In this document: one piece after another, positions 52,467-61,733 of the stretch
Position numbering within the stretch: the stretch's first letter is position 1
How the letters are laid out: each line of letters opens with the position of its first letter
Assembly (NCBI RefSeq): GCF_014193895.1
Contig: NZ_BLZR01000001.1
Coordinates: 2,356,001-2,420,000, forward strand
Length of the DNA: 64,000 nucleotides
Direction of reading: 5' to 3'
Source of the DNA: Clostridium fungisolvens
GTDB lineage: Bacteria; Bacillota; Clostridia; Clostridiales; Clostridiaceae
Program-made: the position numbers and the translations under genes
The notes under the pieces: generated by a model
The model's database searches: none
What the model was told of the DNA's origin: nothing
The model's input: only the letters and a program-made list of their open reading frames with translations

Positions 52467-52997
52467 CTAACCTTTAAAAATAAACTCCTTATGAAGCACC
52501 CAAGTATTATTCTCCCACTTATAAATAGATATATTGTCAAAGCTACTTTCAAATTTACAAGGTATTTCTGTAACATACTCCCATATATATTGATATATTG
52601 GTTTTATATTTTTTGATGCAACAGTTATGTGAAAGGCTTTTTCCTTTCCTTCCTTTCCCTCGAAATTTATAAAACTAAATGATTGTAAAACATCAATTAC
52701 TTTATCATGTATCTCTTTTCCCTCATCAGTCAGTTTCATGCTCATATATACAACTCTATTATCAAAATGATCAAATCCATCAATTGTTAACGGAGTTACT
52801 TTACTTTGTTCGCATAAACCTTTCAGTTGGTCTTCCATTTCTTTTATACTACCCTCATACTCAAATGGAGCTTTTATTGTAAAATGTGCAGGTAACTTTG
52901 AAGATTTCGCTTTGAATTTATTAAACATTTCTTTTCTTAAGTTATTATTAAAATCTCCTGCTTTTCCTTTAATAACTGAAACAATAACATATCTCAT
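52467..52997 (-). CDS. 2H phosphoesterase (LigT/2'-5' RNA ligase-like)
   Basis: A 176-residue protein with the two HxT motifs of the 2H superfamily, HFTIKAPF near residue 38 and HITVASKN near residue 122. Members hydrolyse cyclic phosphodiesters in nucleotides or RNA. It starts MRYVIVSVIKGKAGDFNNNL. Single gene, converging with the MFS gene. Natural substrate cannot be told. Confidence 0.88.
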   Translation of the reverse strand: MRYVIVSVIKGKAGDFNNNLRKEMFNKFKAKSSKLPAHFTIKAPFEYEGSIKEMEDQLKGLCEQSKVTPLTIDGFDHFDNRVVYMSMKLTDEGKEIHDKVIDVLQSFSFINFEGKEGKEKAFHITVASKNIKPIYQYIWEYVTEIPCKFESSFDNISIYKWENNTWVLHKEFIFKG

Positions 52998-53340
52998 AAT
53001 TAGTTCTCCTCTTACTTACATTAATTTTTTGTTAAACCAAGTTCTAATTTCATTCATATTTAAATCATTTTACTCCTCGCTTAAAGCATTTATATAAAAC
53101 TTATTTACAATAAAAACATACATTTATATTATTATATATTTGATAATATTTATTATATAAATATATAACCAAAACTTTTATCTAATACTTATATAAAACC
53201 ATAAAAAGATATTTTTATTATTCTTACTTCTAATAGTCTTGCTATTGTTGATATTTTATATATTGTTCCTCAAGTTTTCAATAACTTAACAGGAATAGTT
53301 TCGCCTCAAAAACAAAGAATATTACTGGAGGTGATTTGAT
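52998..53340. promoter_or_regulatory. Leader region before the three small genes
   Basis: About 340 bases, AT-rich, no gene seen; holds the promoters of the 2H gene and of the small triplet. A clear sigma-A or sigma-G match was not found. Confidence 0.25.
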
Positions 53341-53481
53341 ATGCAACAAGCTAACGGCAAGAAAAAATTAGGTGACAAAAAAGCTTATCTAAATAAATAT
53401 AAGAATTCAGAACCAAACCCTGTAAACACAAATGGAGATAAAGATATGAGAGAACCTGTAAGAGGTTTACCACAAAGATAA
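53341..53481 (+). CDS. Small paralogous peptide 1 of 3, unknown
   Basis: 46 residues: MQQANGKKKLGDKKAYLNKY, then the NPV-centred half (SEPNPVNTNGDKDM, REPVRGLPQR). TGGAGGTGATTTGAT precedes the ATG. Basic, polar, no cysteine and no membrane helix. It shares a motif N-P-V-x(8,9)-x-P-V-[KR]-x-x-P with the next two genes. Resembles minor spore proteins in size and composition, but no known family is recognised. Confidence 0.75.
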   Translation: MQQANGKKKLGDKKAYLNKYKNSEPNPVNTNGDKDMREPVRGLPQR

Positions 53482-53538
53482 TTTGGGACATGTATAATTT
53501 GTAAATTTTGATTACATAAATGTGGAGGTGTATATGTC

Positions 53539-53679
53539 ATGCAAAGCACAAATCATATAAATAAACCAGTTCATAAAGATCACGGTAAAGGTAAAAACTA
53601 CAATCCAAATCCTGTGAAGATTGTCTGGAATAAAGATGCAAAGAAACCAGTTAGACATTCACCTGAAGAGTATCTTTAA
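53539..53679 (+). CDS. Small paralogous peptide 2 of 3, unknown
   Basis: 46 residues: MQSTNHINKPVHKDHGKGKN, then YNPNPVKIVWNKDA and KKPVRHSPEEYL. GGAGGTG is 8 bases before the ATG. Shares NPNPV and the PVRHSP ending with genes 1 and 3. Basic and polar; the only one with a Trp and with several His. Confidence 0.75.
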   Translation: MQSTNHINKPVHKDHGKGKNYNPNPVKIVWNKDAKKPVRHSPEEYL

Positions 53680-53777
53680 GCTTATTTAACAGTTAAATCA
53701 TAAAAAACTATAAAAAAAGAAAGGATGTAAGCAAGGACTTTCTTAAGGTCTTATGTTTTACAGAACGGTGGCTAATT

Positions 53778-53921
53778 ATGACTCAAAAATTAGGGAAAAA
53801 TAATAGAACCGGAGAAAAATCTTATTATAGAAATAGAGATAATAAATCTGCAGCTAATCCAGTAAATGCTGAATTTAATGAAAATACAAGTATGCCTGTA
53901 AAACATCTTCCAAAGCAATAG
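53778..53921 (+). CDS. Small paralogous peptide 3 of 3, unknown
   Basis: 47 residues: MTQKLGKNNRTGEKSYYRNR, DNKSAANPVNAEFN, MPVKHLPKQ. The N-terminal KLG and LPKQ/LPQR ends match gene 1 best. Ribosome binding site is weaker (GGTGG). A terminator follows at 53958, so the three may form one transcript. Confidence 0.72.
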   Translation: MTQKLGKNNRTGEKSYYRNRDNKSAANPVNAEFNENTSMPVKHLPKQ

Positions 53922-53957
53922 CATAAGATAAAATTAATGTGTATAAATTCACAAAAT

Positions 53958-53988
53958 TAGGTAGCTATTTACTAGCTACCTCTTTTAT
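53958..53988 (+). terminator. Terminator after the three small genes
   Basis: ggtagct / agctacc stem, 7-base loop, tctttt tail. Confidence 0.85.
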
Positions 53989-54165
53989 AGTGTTTATTGA
54001 TCTTAGTGGCTATCTTTATTTTATGGTGTGTTAAAGGATATCACCGAAATTAATTAGTTTTGAATAGTATACAATATAAACGTTTATTTAATAATAATTG
54101 TAAAATTACCCATAAACTTATATTTATGATATAATTTTTTGTGAAATTATTTTTTAGGAGGCACT

Positions 54166-54726
54166 ATGAGCAAAGTTTATTTCGTTCGTCATGCACTTCC
54201 AGACTTCAACGTACATGACGATTTAGTAAGACCTTTAACTGAAGATGGAGTAAAATCAACCTATAAAGTAACCGATTTTTTGCAAGATAAGAAGATTACT
54301 AAAGCCTATTGTAGTCCTTACAAAAGATCACTTGACACCATTTTAGATTTTACAAACAAGAATTGTTTGGAAGTATTAATAATTGATGATTTAAGAGAAA
54401 GAAAGATAAGTAATTCTTGGATTGAAGATTTCCATACCTTTGCCCGAAATCAATGGGAGGATTTTAACTTTAAATTATCAGAGGGTGAAAGCTTGAAGGA
54501 AGTTCAGAATAGAAATGTACAGGCTTTACATAGTATACTAGAAAAGCACCCAGAAGAGAATATTGTGATAGGAACTCATGGGACTGCTCTTGGTACAATT
54601 ATAAATTATTATGATAAAAGCTTTGATTATAATAGTTTTTTGAGAATAATAGATCTAATGCCCTTTATAGTTTGCATGGAATTTGAAGGAATAAGTTTAG
54701 TAAGTTTAGAAGAATTTGTATTGTAA
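54166..54726 (+). CDS. Histidine phosphatase family protein (phosphoglycerate mutase-like)
   Basis: A 186-residue protein. The catalytic His is in VYFVRHALPDF (RHA in place of RHG); SPYKRSLDT gives the second Arg; the second His is in IVIGTHGTALGTI. The phosphatase or mutase substrate is unknown. AGGAGGC precedes the ATG. Single gene. Confidence 0.9.
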   Translation: MSKVYFVRHALPDFNVHDDLVRPLTEDGVKSTYKVTDFLQDKKITKAYCSPYKRSLDTILDFTNKNCLEVLIIDDLRERKISNSWIEDFHTFARNQWEDFNFKLSEGESLKEVQNRNVQALHSILEKHPEENIVIGTHGTALGTIINYYDKSFDYNSFLRIIDLMPFIVCMEFEGISLVSLEEFVL

Positions 54727-54892
54727 TGATTTCTGTTCAATTTAACTTAAACTTACTTTTGTAAGTACAAACCTGGAACTTCTTAATATATTTTTTTCAA
54801 GTTAAAATAGATTCTTAAAAACCACGGTGTTTCTATATCATACTACTAAACCACCTTATTAACCAAAACCTAAAAATTATTTATTTTTAAAT

Positions 54893-54940
54893 AAATCAAT
54901 TGGCCTACAGAGAAATCGCAAAACTCCGTAGGCCATTGAT
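54893..54940. terminator. Long palindrome, probable terminator of the transketolase operon
   Basis: aaatcaat-tggcctac-agag / ctcc-gtaggcca-ttgattt, about 20 paired bases, between converging genes. The T-run is poor on both sides. Confidence 0.55.
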
Positions 54941-54943
54941 TTA

Positions 54944-55040
54944 ATGATGAACTCCTCTACCCATAAAACTTTCCACAAATTCCGCTAGTTTCTAAGCAGA
55001 GTTTTAAAAATATAAGTTTAATTGTAGAGTTGTTCATATA
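54944..55040. repeat. Diverged palindromic repeat, copy F (family P)
   Basis: atgaactcctctac...gtagagttgttcat arms with inner ttccacaaattccgc/agagttttaaaaata. It adjoins the palindrome at 54893. Core sequence less well conserved than A and B. Confidence 0.5.
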
Positions 55041-55091
55041 TATGGAATTAAAGCAAAATGCTTTAATTGGGGGCTAATTTATTATATTTTC

Positions 55092-57071
55092 TTAAAGCTC
55101 TTTTGCAGTTTTAATAACATTATCTACTGTAAAGCCAAATTCCTTGAAAAGTATATCTCCAGGTGCTGATGCTCCAAAGGTATCAATTGAAACAACTTTA
55201 CCATCCAATCCAACATATTTATGCCATCCAAATGAGGATGCTGCTTCAACTGCAACTCTCTTTCTCACTGCCTTTGGCATTAACTTTTCTTTATATTCTG
55301 CTCCTTGAGCTTCAAAAACTTCTAAAGATGGTATTGAAATTACTCTTGCATCAATTCCTTCTTCCTTAAGCTTTGACTGAGCTTCGTATATTAACTCAAC
55401 CTCTGAACCAGTTGCCATAAGAAGCATATCCGGTACTTCTTTTTCACTATCCTTTAATATATAAGCACCCTTTAAAGCTTCTGGTGATGTTTCATTATAT
55501 AAAGGAAGATTTTGTCTTGATAGTACTATGGAAGTAGGACCATCTTTTCTCTTTAATGCATGTAGCCATGCAGCAGCAGTTTCCTTTGAATCGGCTGGTC
55601 TAAATACATGCATATTAGGTATGCTTCTAAGCATTGCTAATTGTTCAATTGGTTCATGAGTCGGTCCATCTTCGCCTACTCCAATACTGTCATGAGTTAA
55701 TACGTAAACTACTGGAATCTTCATAAGTGCTGATAGTCTCATTGAAGCCTTCATATAATCACTGAATACAAAGAAGGTTGAAACATAAGGCACAAGACCT
55801 CCATGAACTGCTATACCATTAGCTATAGCTGCCATTGCATGTTCTCTTACTCCAAAGTGAAGATTTCTTCCGCTTCTATCTTCCTTTGAGAAATCTCCTT
55901 TTCCCTTCATATAAGTTTTTGTAGAAGGTGCAAGGTCAGCAGATCCACCTATTAGATTAGGTACTAAATCCATTAATCTATTTATAACTTTTTCTGAGGA
56001 TACTCGTGTAGCAAGCTTACCTTCAAAAACCCAATATTCTTCATTTGAAAGCAAATCTGCTTTAACTTCTCCACTATTCCAAAGCTCCCACTCACTAGCA
56101 AGTTCTGGATATTCCTTTTTATAGCTCTCGAAAAGTTTGTTCCATTGTTCTTCTGCTTTAGTTCCTCTTTCTATAGTTTCACTTAAATGTTCTCTAACTT
56201 CTTGTGGAACATGAAATTCTTCTTCATAACTCCAACCTAAGAATTCCTTAGCTTTTTTAATATTTTCAACACCTAGAGGTTCTCCATGTACTGAAGAAGT
56301 TCCTGCTTTAGGTGAACCATATCCTATTACGGTCTTTACTATAACTAAAGATGGTTTTTCAGTTTCCTTTTTAGCTTCTTCTAGTGCTTTTGTAATTGCA
56401 GCAACATCATTTCCGTCTTCTACTGTAAGTACTTGCCATCCATATGCTGCATATCTTGCTCCAACATCTTCTCTGAAGGCTATATCTGTATCTCCTTCTA
56501 TAGAGATTTTATTTGAGTCATATAATACTACAAGCTTACCTAATCCTAAAGTAGCAGCTAGCGAAGCTCCTTCACCAGTTATACCCTCCATCATATCACC
56601 ATCACCAGATAAAGCGTAAGTGTAGTGATTAACTATTTCATAACCAGGTCTATTGAATTTTTTAGCTAAATAGCTTTCAGCCATAGCCATACCAACTGCA
56701 TTAACCTGACCTTGACCTAGAGGTCCAGTTGTTATTTCAACACCTACAGTGTGACCATACTCTGGATGCCCAGGAGTCTTGCTATCCTTTTGTCTAAAAT
56801 TCTTTAAATCATCAACTGTAAGTCCATATCCATATAAGTGTAAAAGTGAGTATAAAAGCATTGAACCATGTCCAGCTGATAGCACGAATCTGTCTCTGTC
56901 GAACCATTTAGGGTTCTTAGGACTATGTTTCATAACCTTATCAAAAATGGCATAAGCCATTGGAGCTGCTCCCATTGGCAATCCAGGATGACCTGAATTA
57001 GCTTTTTGTACAGCTTCTGCTGAAAGTAATCTTATAGAGTCTACGGTTAAATTGTCAATATTTTTACTCAT
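55092..57071 (-). CDS. tkt: Transketolase
   Basis: Transfers two-carbon units between sugar phosphates (pentose phosphate pathway); TPP and Mg dependent. The 659-residue protein has the TPP motif GDGDMMEGITGEGASLAATL, HGEPLGV, and the GVREHAMAAIANGIAVHG and THDSIGVGEDGPTHEPIEQL segments. ATG 57071 has GGAGGAG upstream; the longer frame has no site. It follows the transaldolase with a 16-base gap, in the direction of pentose use. Confidence 0.96.
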   Translation of the reverse strand: MSKNIDNLTVDSIRLLSAEAVQKANSGHPGLPMGAAPMAYAIFDKVMKHSPKNPKWFDRDRFVLSAGHGSMLLYSLLHLYGYGLTVDDLKNFRQKDSKTPGHPEYGHTVGVEITTGPLGQGQVNAVGMAMAESYLAKKFNRPGYEIVNHYTYALSGDGDMMEGITGEGASLAATLGLGKLVVLYDSNKISIEGDTDIAFREDVGARYAAYGWQVLTVEDGNDVAAITKALEEAKKETEKPSLVIVKTVIGYGSPKAGTSSVHGEPLGVENIKKAKEFLGWSYEEEFHVPQEVREHLSETIERGTKAEEQWNKLFESYKKEYPELASEWELWNSGEVKADLLSNEEYWVFEGKLATRVSSEKVINRLMDLVPNLIGGSADLAPSTKTYMKGKGDFSKEDRSGRNLHFGVREHAMAAIANGIAVHGGLVPYVSTFFVFSDYMKASMRLSALMKIPVVYVLTHDSIGVGEDGPTHEPIEQLAMLRSIPNMHVFRPADSKETAAAWLHALKRKDGPTSIVLSRQNLPLYNETSPEALKGAYILKDSEKEVPDMLLMATGSEVELIYEAQSKLKEEGIDARVISIPSLEVFEAQGAEYKEKLMPKAVRKRVAVEAASSFGWHKYVGLDGKVVSIDTFGASAPGDILFKEFGFTVDNVIKTAKEL

Positions 57072-57087
57072 TCTATCTCCTCCGTTT

Positions 57088-57732
57088 TTAGCCAAATATA
57101 GCTTTCCAGTCATTCATGAATTTTTCTATACCACTGTCTGTTAATGGATGCTTAATCATTTGATTTATAACACCAAATGGTACTGTTGCAATATGAGCTC
57201 CTGCTTTCGCAGAATCGATTATATGTGTAGGATTTCTTATACTTGCAGCTATTATTTCTGTCTTTATATTATGCACATTAAATATAGTAGTTATTGCTTC
57301 AATTAAGTCCATTGGGTTTGTAGTAATATCATCTAGTCTTCCAAGGAAAGGACTTACATAAGTAGCTCCTGCTCTTGCAGCAAGCAACGCCTGACCTGGG
57401 TTAAATATTAAAGTTACATTAGTTTTAATTCCTTCGCTTGCTAATACCTTTGTAGCTTTTAAGCCTTCTGCAGTCATAGGTATCTTAACAATCATGTTTG
57501 GATGAATTTTAGCAATTTCTCTTCCTTCTTTAACCATACCATCTTTTTCAAGACTTATTACTTCCCCACTTATTGGACCGTCAACTATTGAAGTAATTTC
57601 TTTAATAACTTCGTTAAAATCTCTGCCTTCTTTTGCAATCAAGCTTGGATTGGTTGTTACACCACATATGACTCCCATCTCATTTGCTTCTCTAATCTCA
57701 TTAACATTAGCTGTATCTAAAAATAATTTCAT
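57088..57732 (-). CDS. tal: Transaldolase (small TalC/FSA type)
   Basis: A 214-residue class I aldolase of the short family (transaldolase C/fructose-6-phosphate aldolase). It begins MKLFLDTANVNEIREANEMG, followed by CGVTTNPSLIAKEGRDFNE; the Schiff-base lysine is in the NMIVKIPMTAEGLKA segment near residue 83; SPFLGRLDDI follows. Order tal-tkt supports a pentose phosphate role. Confidence 0.93.
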   Translation of the reverse strand: MKLFLDTANVNEIREANEMGVICGVTTNPSLIAKEGRDFNEVIKEITSIVDGPISGEVISLEKDGMVKEGREIAKIHPNMIVKIPMTAEGLKATKVLASEGIKTNVTLIFNPGQALLAARAGATYVSPFLGRLDDITTNPMDLIEAITTIFNVHNIKTEIIAASIRNPTHIIDSAKAGAHIATVPFGVINQMIKHPLTDSGIEKFMNDWKAIFG

Positions 57733-57855
57733 AATTCCGACTCCTTTTTATTATACACTTTATTTTCCATAATACTTAAAGTAAATGTTATTTTTATATA
57801 AAATATAATTTATACATATATTTATTTAGATTTGACTTTCAAAACAATGAAATAC

Positions 57856-58545
57856 TTATTTTTGACCGTAGTAAGCATTACTTCCATGCTTTCTATAATA
57901 GTGCTTGTCTAACAAATATTGATCTAAACTTTCTATTTCTTTATTTAAAGTAACAGTATGATAAGCCATGTTACAAGTTTCTTCAAGAACAACTGAATTT
58001 ACTACTGCATCTTTTGGAGTTTTTCCCCAAGTAAAAGGTGCATGACAGCTTACTAGCACTCCTGGAATGGCCATCACTTCTCTATCTCCTAAAGTTTCTA
58101 TTATCACTTTCCCTGTATTACCTTCATAATCTCCTTCTATTTCTGCTTCAGTGAGTTTTCTAGTACAAGGGATATTACCATAGAAATGATCTGCATGAGT
58201 TGTACCAAGTGCTGGCATTTCCTTAGAAGCTTGTGCCCAAATGGTAGCCCATGTAGAATGCGTATGAACAATCCCACCTATATCTTTATATCTTTTATAT
58301 AGTTCTATATGAGTTGGGGTATCAGATGAAGGTCTTAAATCGCCTTCTACTATGTTTCCTTCTAAGTCGAGAACTACTAATTTGTCAATAGTTAACTCCT
58401 CATATGGAACTCCACTTGGTTTAATTACAATTAAGTTCTTTTCTCTATCTATTCCACTTACATTGCCCCATGTGAATTTAACAAGGTTGTACTGTGGAAG
58501 CATAAGATTAGCTGCTAAAACCTGTTTTTTTAACTCTTCTAACAT
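57856..58545 (-). CDS. araD: L-ribulose-5-phosphate 4-epimerase
   Basis: Converts L-ribulose-5-P to D-xylulose-5-P, entering the pentose phosphate route. The 229-residue protein has the class II aldolase metal ligands HTHSTWATIWAQ and the later SCHAPFTWGKTP, and ends KHYYRKHGSNAYYGQ. It stands between an AraR operator and tal-tkt, which may be cotranscribed after a 120-base gap. No ribulokinase gene is next to it. Confidence 0.95.
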   Translation of the reverse strand: MLEELKKQVLAANLMLPQYNLVKFTWGNVSGIDREKNLIVIKPSGVPYEELTIDKLVVLDLEGNIVEGDLRPSSDTPTHIELYKRYKDIGGIVHTHSTWATIWAQASKEMPALGTTHADHFYGNIPCTRKLTEAEIEGDYEGNTGKVIIETLGDREVMAIPGVLVSCHAPFTWGKTPKDAVVNSVVLEETCNMAYHTVTLNKEIESLDQYLLDKHYYRKHGSNAYYGQK

Positions 58546-58866
58546 TTTTACCTCCTTAAGATAAATAAGATTAGATATATATATTGCAGATAACTTATTA
58601 GTTACAGCTGATTTAACAATGATATAAAAACTAAAAGATTATCTATAAAATATCTATTGGATTACGTCATTTTAAACCTTTTCAAATTGATGAGTATTTA
58701 ATAACTAATTTTAAAAAACATTTTACTATAGAACTCTTGTTTATCATAAAAGCCTATTGTTATTCATACAAATACGCCTTATTGTACGTACAAATATTAT
58801 TAAAAAAATATATGTAAAATATATTAGCTTAGCTTTTTACAGCTAGCTAATTATATTTTAAGCAAA
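58546..58866. promoter_or_regulatory. Control region between araD and araR
   Basis: About 320 bases, no gene. Contains the AraR box at 58780 and the promoter of araD. The rest is AT-rich without recognisable structure. Confidence 0.4.
58780..58796. promoter_or_regulatory. AraR operator upstream of araD
   Basis: TATTGTACGTACAAATA, a near-perfect match to the AraR consensus ATTTGTACGTACAAAT of Bacillus. About 235 bases before the araD start. Confidence 0.85.
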
Positions 58867-59952
58867 TTAAAATCCTGTAGTGGATGCTCTGACTATGAGT
58901 TCCGGCTTATATACATATGAACTATGATCAACTCTTCCTTCAATTACATCCATAAGCATTCTTGAAGCTTTTCTTCCAAGATCCTCTTTTGGATGTCTTA
59001 TTGTTGTTAGTTTTACTTCTGTAGCAGTAGCAATATAAGAATCATCATATCCAACTAAAGCTATATCTTCAGGTACTCTAAGCCCTTCTTCTCTGATTGC
59101 TTGAAGCGCTTGAACAGCTATTTGATCGTTATAACAAACAATTGCTGTTGGTCTATCTTTTCTTCTAAGAAGTCCATTAGTAAACTCTTGAGGAAAGTAT
59201 TCTTTTTCCTTAGTACCGTATCTCCCGATGTTATGGTCATTAGTAGTAATTTCTTTTTCCTTAAGTGCTTTTAAATATCCAACTTCTCTGTTCAAACCTT
59301 GCAAGTCATCATTTTTAAAAATACCAGCAATATTTTTATGACCAATCTGAAGAAGATATTTAGTTAATATGTATGCACCTTCTACATCGTCCATACCTAC
59401 GAAAGGTCCACTAAGCTCCTTATACTTACTATTAATCATTATATAAGGAATATTTCTTTTTTCTAATTCTCTATAATAAGCTAAATTTGTATTTTCTGCT
59501 GCACTCATAGTAGGTTCAACTATAAGACCAGCCACTCCATTTTCAATTATTTTCTCTAAACACTCTTTTTCTTTTTGCTTCTCATTGTTTGTATTGTAGA
59601 GAAGTAGATTGTAACCAGCAGAACTTAAAACCTCTTCTATTCCAGATATTATTGAAGGAAAAATATAGTTTGATATATAAGTAGTTAAAACTGCAATTGT
59701 CTTCTGCTCGTTTGACTTATTCTTCTCACTATAACTACAAAAAGTTCCTTTACCTTGTTCTCTCTTTATGTAGCCGTTATTTTCTAATTCCATAAAGGCT
59801 TGCCTTACTGTGTGTCTACTTACTGAAAATTTATCAACGATTTCATTTTCGGTTAAAAGTTGATCACCATAGGCAATTCTTCCTTCTTCCATTTCTTTCT
59901 TAAAAAAGGACGCTATCTGCATGTATTTTGAAATTTTTGCTTCTTCACGCAT
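58867..59952 (-). CDS. araR: AraR-type arabinose repressor (GntR HTH with LacI-like effector domain)
   Basis: A 361-residue repressor. The N-terminal GntR HTH (about 1-70) contains ENEIVDKFSVSRHTVRQAFM and ENNGYIKREQGKGTF. A LacI/GalR-like sugar-binding domain follows (IAVLTTYISNYIFPSIISGI, CYNDQIAVQALQAIREEGLR, TTIRHPKEDLGRKASRML). The ATG at 59952 has GAGGAG upstream; a TTG six codons earlier overlaps that site. AraR boxes flank the araD, araR and araA units. Confidence 0.94.
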   Translation of the reverse strand: MREEAKISKYMQIASFFKKEMEEGRIAYGDQLLTENEIVDKFSVSRHTVRQAFMELENNGYIKREQGKGTFCSYSEKNKSNEQKTIAVLTTYISNYIFPSIISGIEEVLSSAGYNLLLYNTNNEKQKEKECLEKIIENGVAGLIVEPTMSAAENTNLAYYRELEKRNIPYIMINSKYKELSGPFVGMDDVEGAYILTKYLLQIGHKNIAGIFKNDDLQGLNREVGYLKALKEKEITTNDHNIGRYGTKEKEYFPQEFTNGLLRRKDRPTAIVCYNDQIAVQALQAIREEGLRVPEDIALVGYDDSYIATATEVKLTTIRHPKEDLGRKASRMLMDVIEGRVDHSSYVYKPELIVRASTTGF

Positions 59953-59973
59953 ATAGTTATTTCTCCTCAAATT

Positions 59974-59989
59974 ATTTGTACGTATGTCC
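59974..59989. promoter_or_regulatory. Probable AraR operator at araR
   Basis: ATTTGTACGTATGTCC; the left half matches the consensus, the right half is poor. About 20 bases before the araR start, suggesting autoregulation. Confidence 0.6.
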
Positions 59990-60081
59990 TATAATTCTAT
60001 TTTATAACAATATTTCTTTATGTCAATGCCTATAAACACTAAAATTCCAAAAAAATATTATTTATTTTCTCAAAATTTGTA

Positions 60082-60110
60082 TTGAAATAAAATAATAAAA
60101 GGTTTACAAT
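60082..60110 (+). promoter_or_regulatory. Promoter of araA
   Basis: TTGAAA (60082-60087), 17-base spacer, TACAAT (60105-60110). The AraR box starts about 9 bases after the -10, over the start point. Confidence 0.75.
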
Positions 60111-60118
60111 ATACTCAA

Positions 60119-60134
60119 ATGGTACGTACAAATT
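60119..60134. promoter_or_regulatory. AraR operator at araA
   Basis: ATGGTACGTACAAATT. A weaker second site (ATTTGTATGTTTATTA, 60151-60166) follows about 31 bases downstream, roughly three helical turns, allowing cooperative binding. Confidence 0.8.
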
Positions 60135-60200
60135 CTAAACTTAGCAACAAATTTGTATGTTTATTACTTAATATAACTTAACTAAAAGGGAGGATATAAA

Positions 60201-61691
60201 ATGCTTAAAACAAAACCTTATGAATTTTGGTTTGTAACAGGTAGTCAACATTTATACGGAGAGGACACACTTAAAGAAGTAGAAGACCATTCTAAAGAAA
60301 TAGCTGAAAATTTAAACGAGAAATTAGGATCACAACATAAAATAGTTTTCAAGAAAATACTAACTAGCTCAAGTTCGATAGCTAAGTTATGTATAGATGC
60401 AAATTCAGATGAAAACTGTGCAGGTATAATTACTTGGATGCACACTTTCTCACCTGCAAAGATGTGGATATCAGGATTACAACAATTAAACAAGCCACTT
60501 CTTCACTTACACACTCAATATAATCGCGAAATTCCATGGAGCACTATGGATATGGATTTCATGAACACTAATCAATCAGCCCATGGTGATAGAGAATATG
60601 GTTTTATCGGAGCTAGAATGCAAGTTAAAAGAAAAATCGTTGTAGGCCATTGGCAAGATGAAGATGTTTTAGCTAAAATAGCAAATTGGACAAGAGTTGC
60701 AGTTGCATTTGTTGAAGGTAAAACTTTAAAGGTTGCTCGTTTCGGTGATAATATGAGAAATGTTGCAGTTACAGAAGGCGACAAGGTTGAAGCTCAGATT
60801 AAATTAGGCTGGGAAGTTCATGCTTACGGAATATGCGATCTAGTGGATGAAATGGCTAAAATCACAGAAGAGCAAATAGATGAATTGATGAAAGAGTATG
60901 AAAGTGAATACGACTTTGCTGAAGATTTACTTGTTCCTGGTCCAAAGAGAGATGCTGTTAGAGAACAAGCTAAGATCGAACTAGGCATTGAATCTTTCCT
61001 TGTAAGAGGCGGATTTAGCGCATTCACAACTAACTTTGAAGACTTACATGGGATGAAACAACTTCCTGGTCTTGCAGCTCAACACTTAATGGCTAAGGGA
61101 TATGGCTTTGGAGGCGAAGGCGATTGGAAGACAGCTGCCCTAGTTCGTGTTATGAAGATAATGGCGGAAAACAAAGGCACTGCTTTCATGGAGGATTACA
61201 CTTATCACTTAGAACAGGGAAATGAATTAATCTTAGGCGCTCATATGTTAGAAGTTTGCCCAACAGTTGCTGCAACAAAACCTAGAATTGAAGTACATCA
61301 CTTAGGAATTGGAGATAAAGAAGATCCAGCAAGATTAGTATTTGATGGAGCTGCTGGTTTTGGACTTTGCGCTTCCCTACTTGACATGGGTAACCGCTTT
61401 AGACTATTAATCAACGAAGTTGAAGCTGTTAAAATTGAAAAAGAGTTACCTAAGTTACCTGTAGCGAGAGTTCTTTGGAAGCCACTTCCTTCGTTAAAGG
61501 AATCAGCTGAAGCATGGATACTTGCTGGCGGAGCTCATCACACTAGCTTCTCCTTCGAAGTAACTACTGATCAATTATTAGATTATGCTGAAATGATTGG
61601 AATGGAAACTCTTATCATAGATGCAGATACTAAAATTCGTGACTTCAAGAATCAAATACTTTGGAATGATGTTGCATGGAAATTAAGATAG
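60201..61691 (+). CDS. araA: L-arabinose isomerase
   Basis: Converts L-arabinose to L-ribulose; Mn2+ dependent. The 496-residue protein begins MLKTKPYEFWFVTGSQHLYG; CAGIITWMHTFSPAKMWISG, the metal Glu in FGGEGDWKTAA, and EDYTYHLEQGNELILGAHML with a metal-ligand His are visible. Length is typical. GGGAGG upstream of the ATG. Controlled by AraR boxes; a long hairpin follows. Confidence 0.97.
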   Translation: MLKTKPYEFWFVTGSQHLYGEDTLKEVEDHSKEIAENLNEKLGSQHKIVFKKILTSSSSIAKLCIDANSDENCAGIITWMHTFSPAKMWISGLQQLNKPLLHLHTQYNREIPWSTMDMDFMNTNQSAHGDREYGFIGARMQVKRKIVVGHWQDEDVLAKIANWTRVAVAFVEGKTLKVARFGDNMRNVAVTEGDKVEAQIKLGWEVHAYGICDLVDEMAKITEEQIDELMKEYESEYDFAEDLLVPGPKRDAVREQAKIELGIESFLVRGGFSAFTTNFEDLHGMKQLPGLAAQHLMAKGYGFGGEGDWKTAALVRVMKIMAENKGTAFMEDYTYHLEQGNELILGAHMLEVCPTVAATKPRIEVHHLGIGDKEDPARLVFDGAAGFGLCASLLDMGNRFRLLINEVEAVKIEKELPKLPVARVLWKPLPSLKESAEAWILAGGAHHTSFSFEVTTDQLLDYAEMIGMETLIIDADTKIRDFKNQILWNDVAWKLR

Positions 61692-61733
61692 TTTAAAACA
61701 CCATACTTCTAGAAAAAATCTGATTTATTTAAT

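Noticed and set aside
52343..52576. Leftward frame of 77 codons at the end of the 2H phosphoesterase gene
   Set aside because: Overlaps the real gene in another frame and has no ribosome binding site or family pattern.
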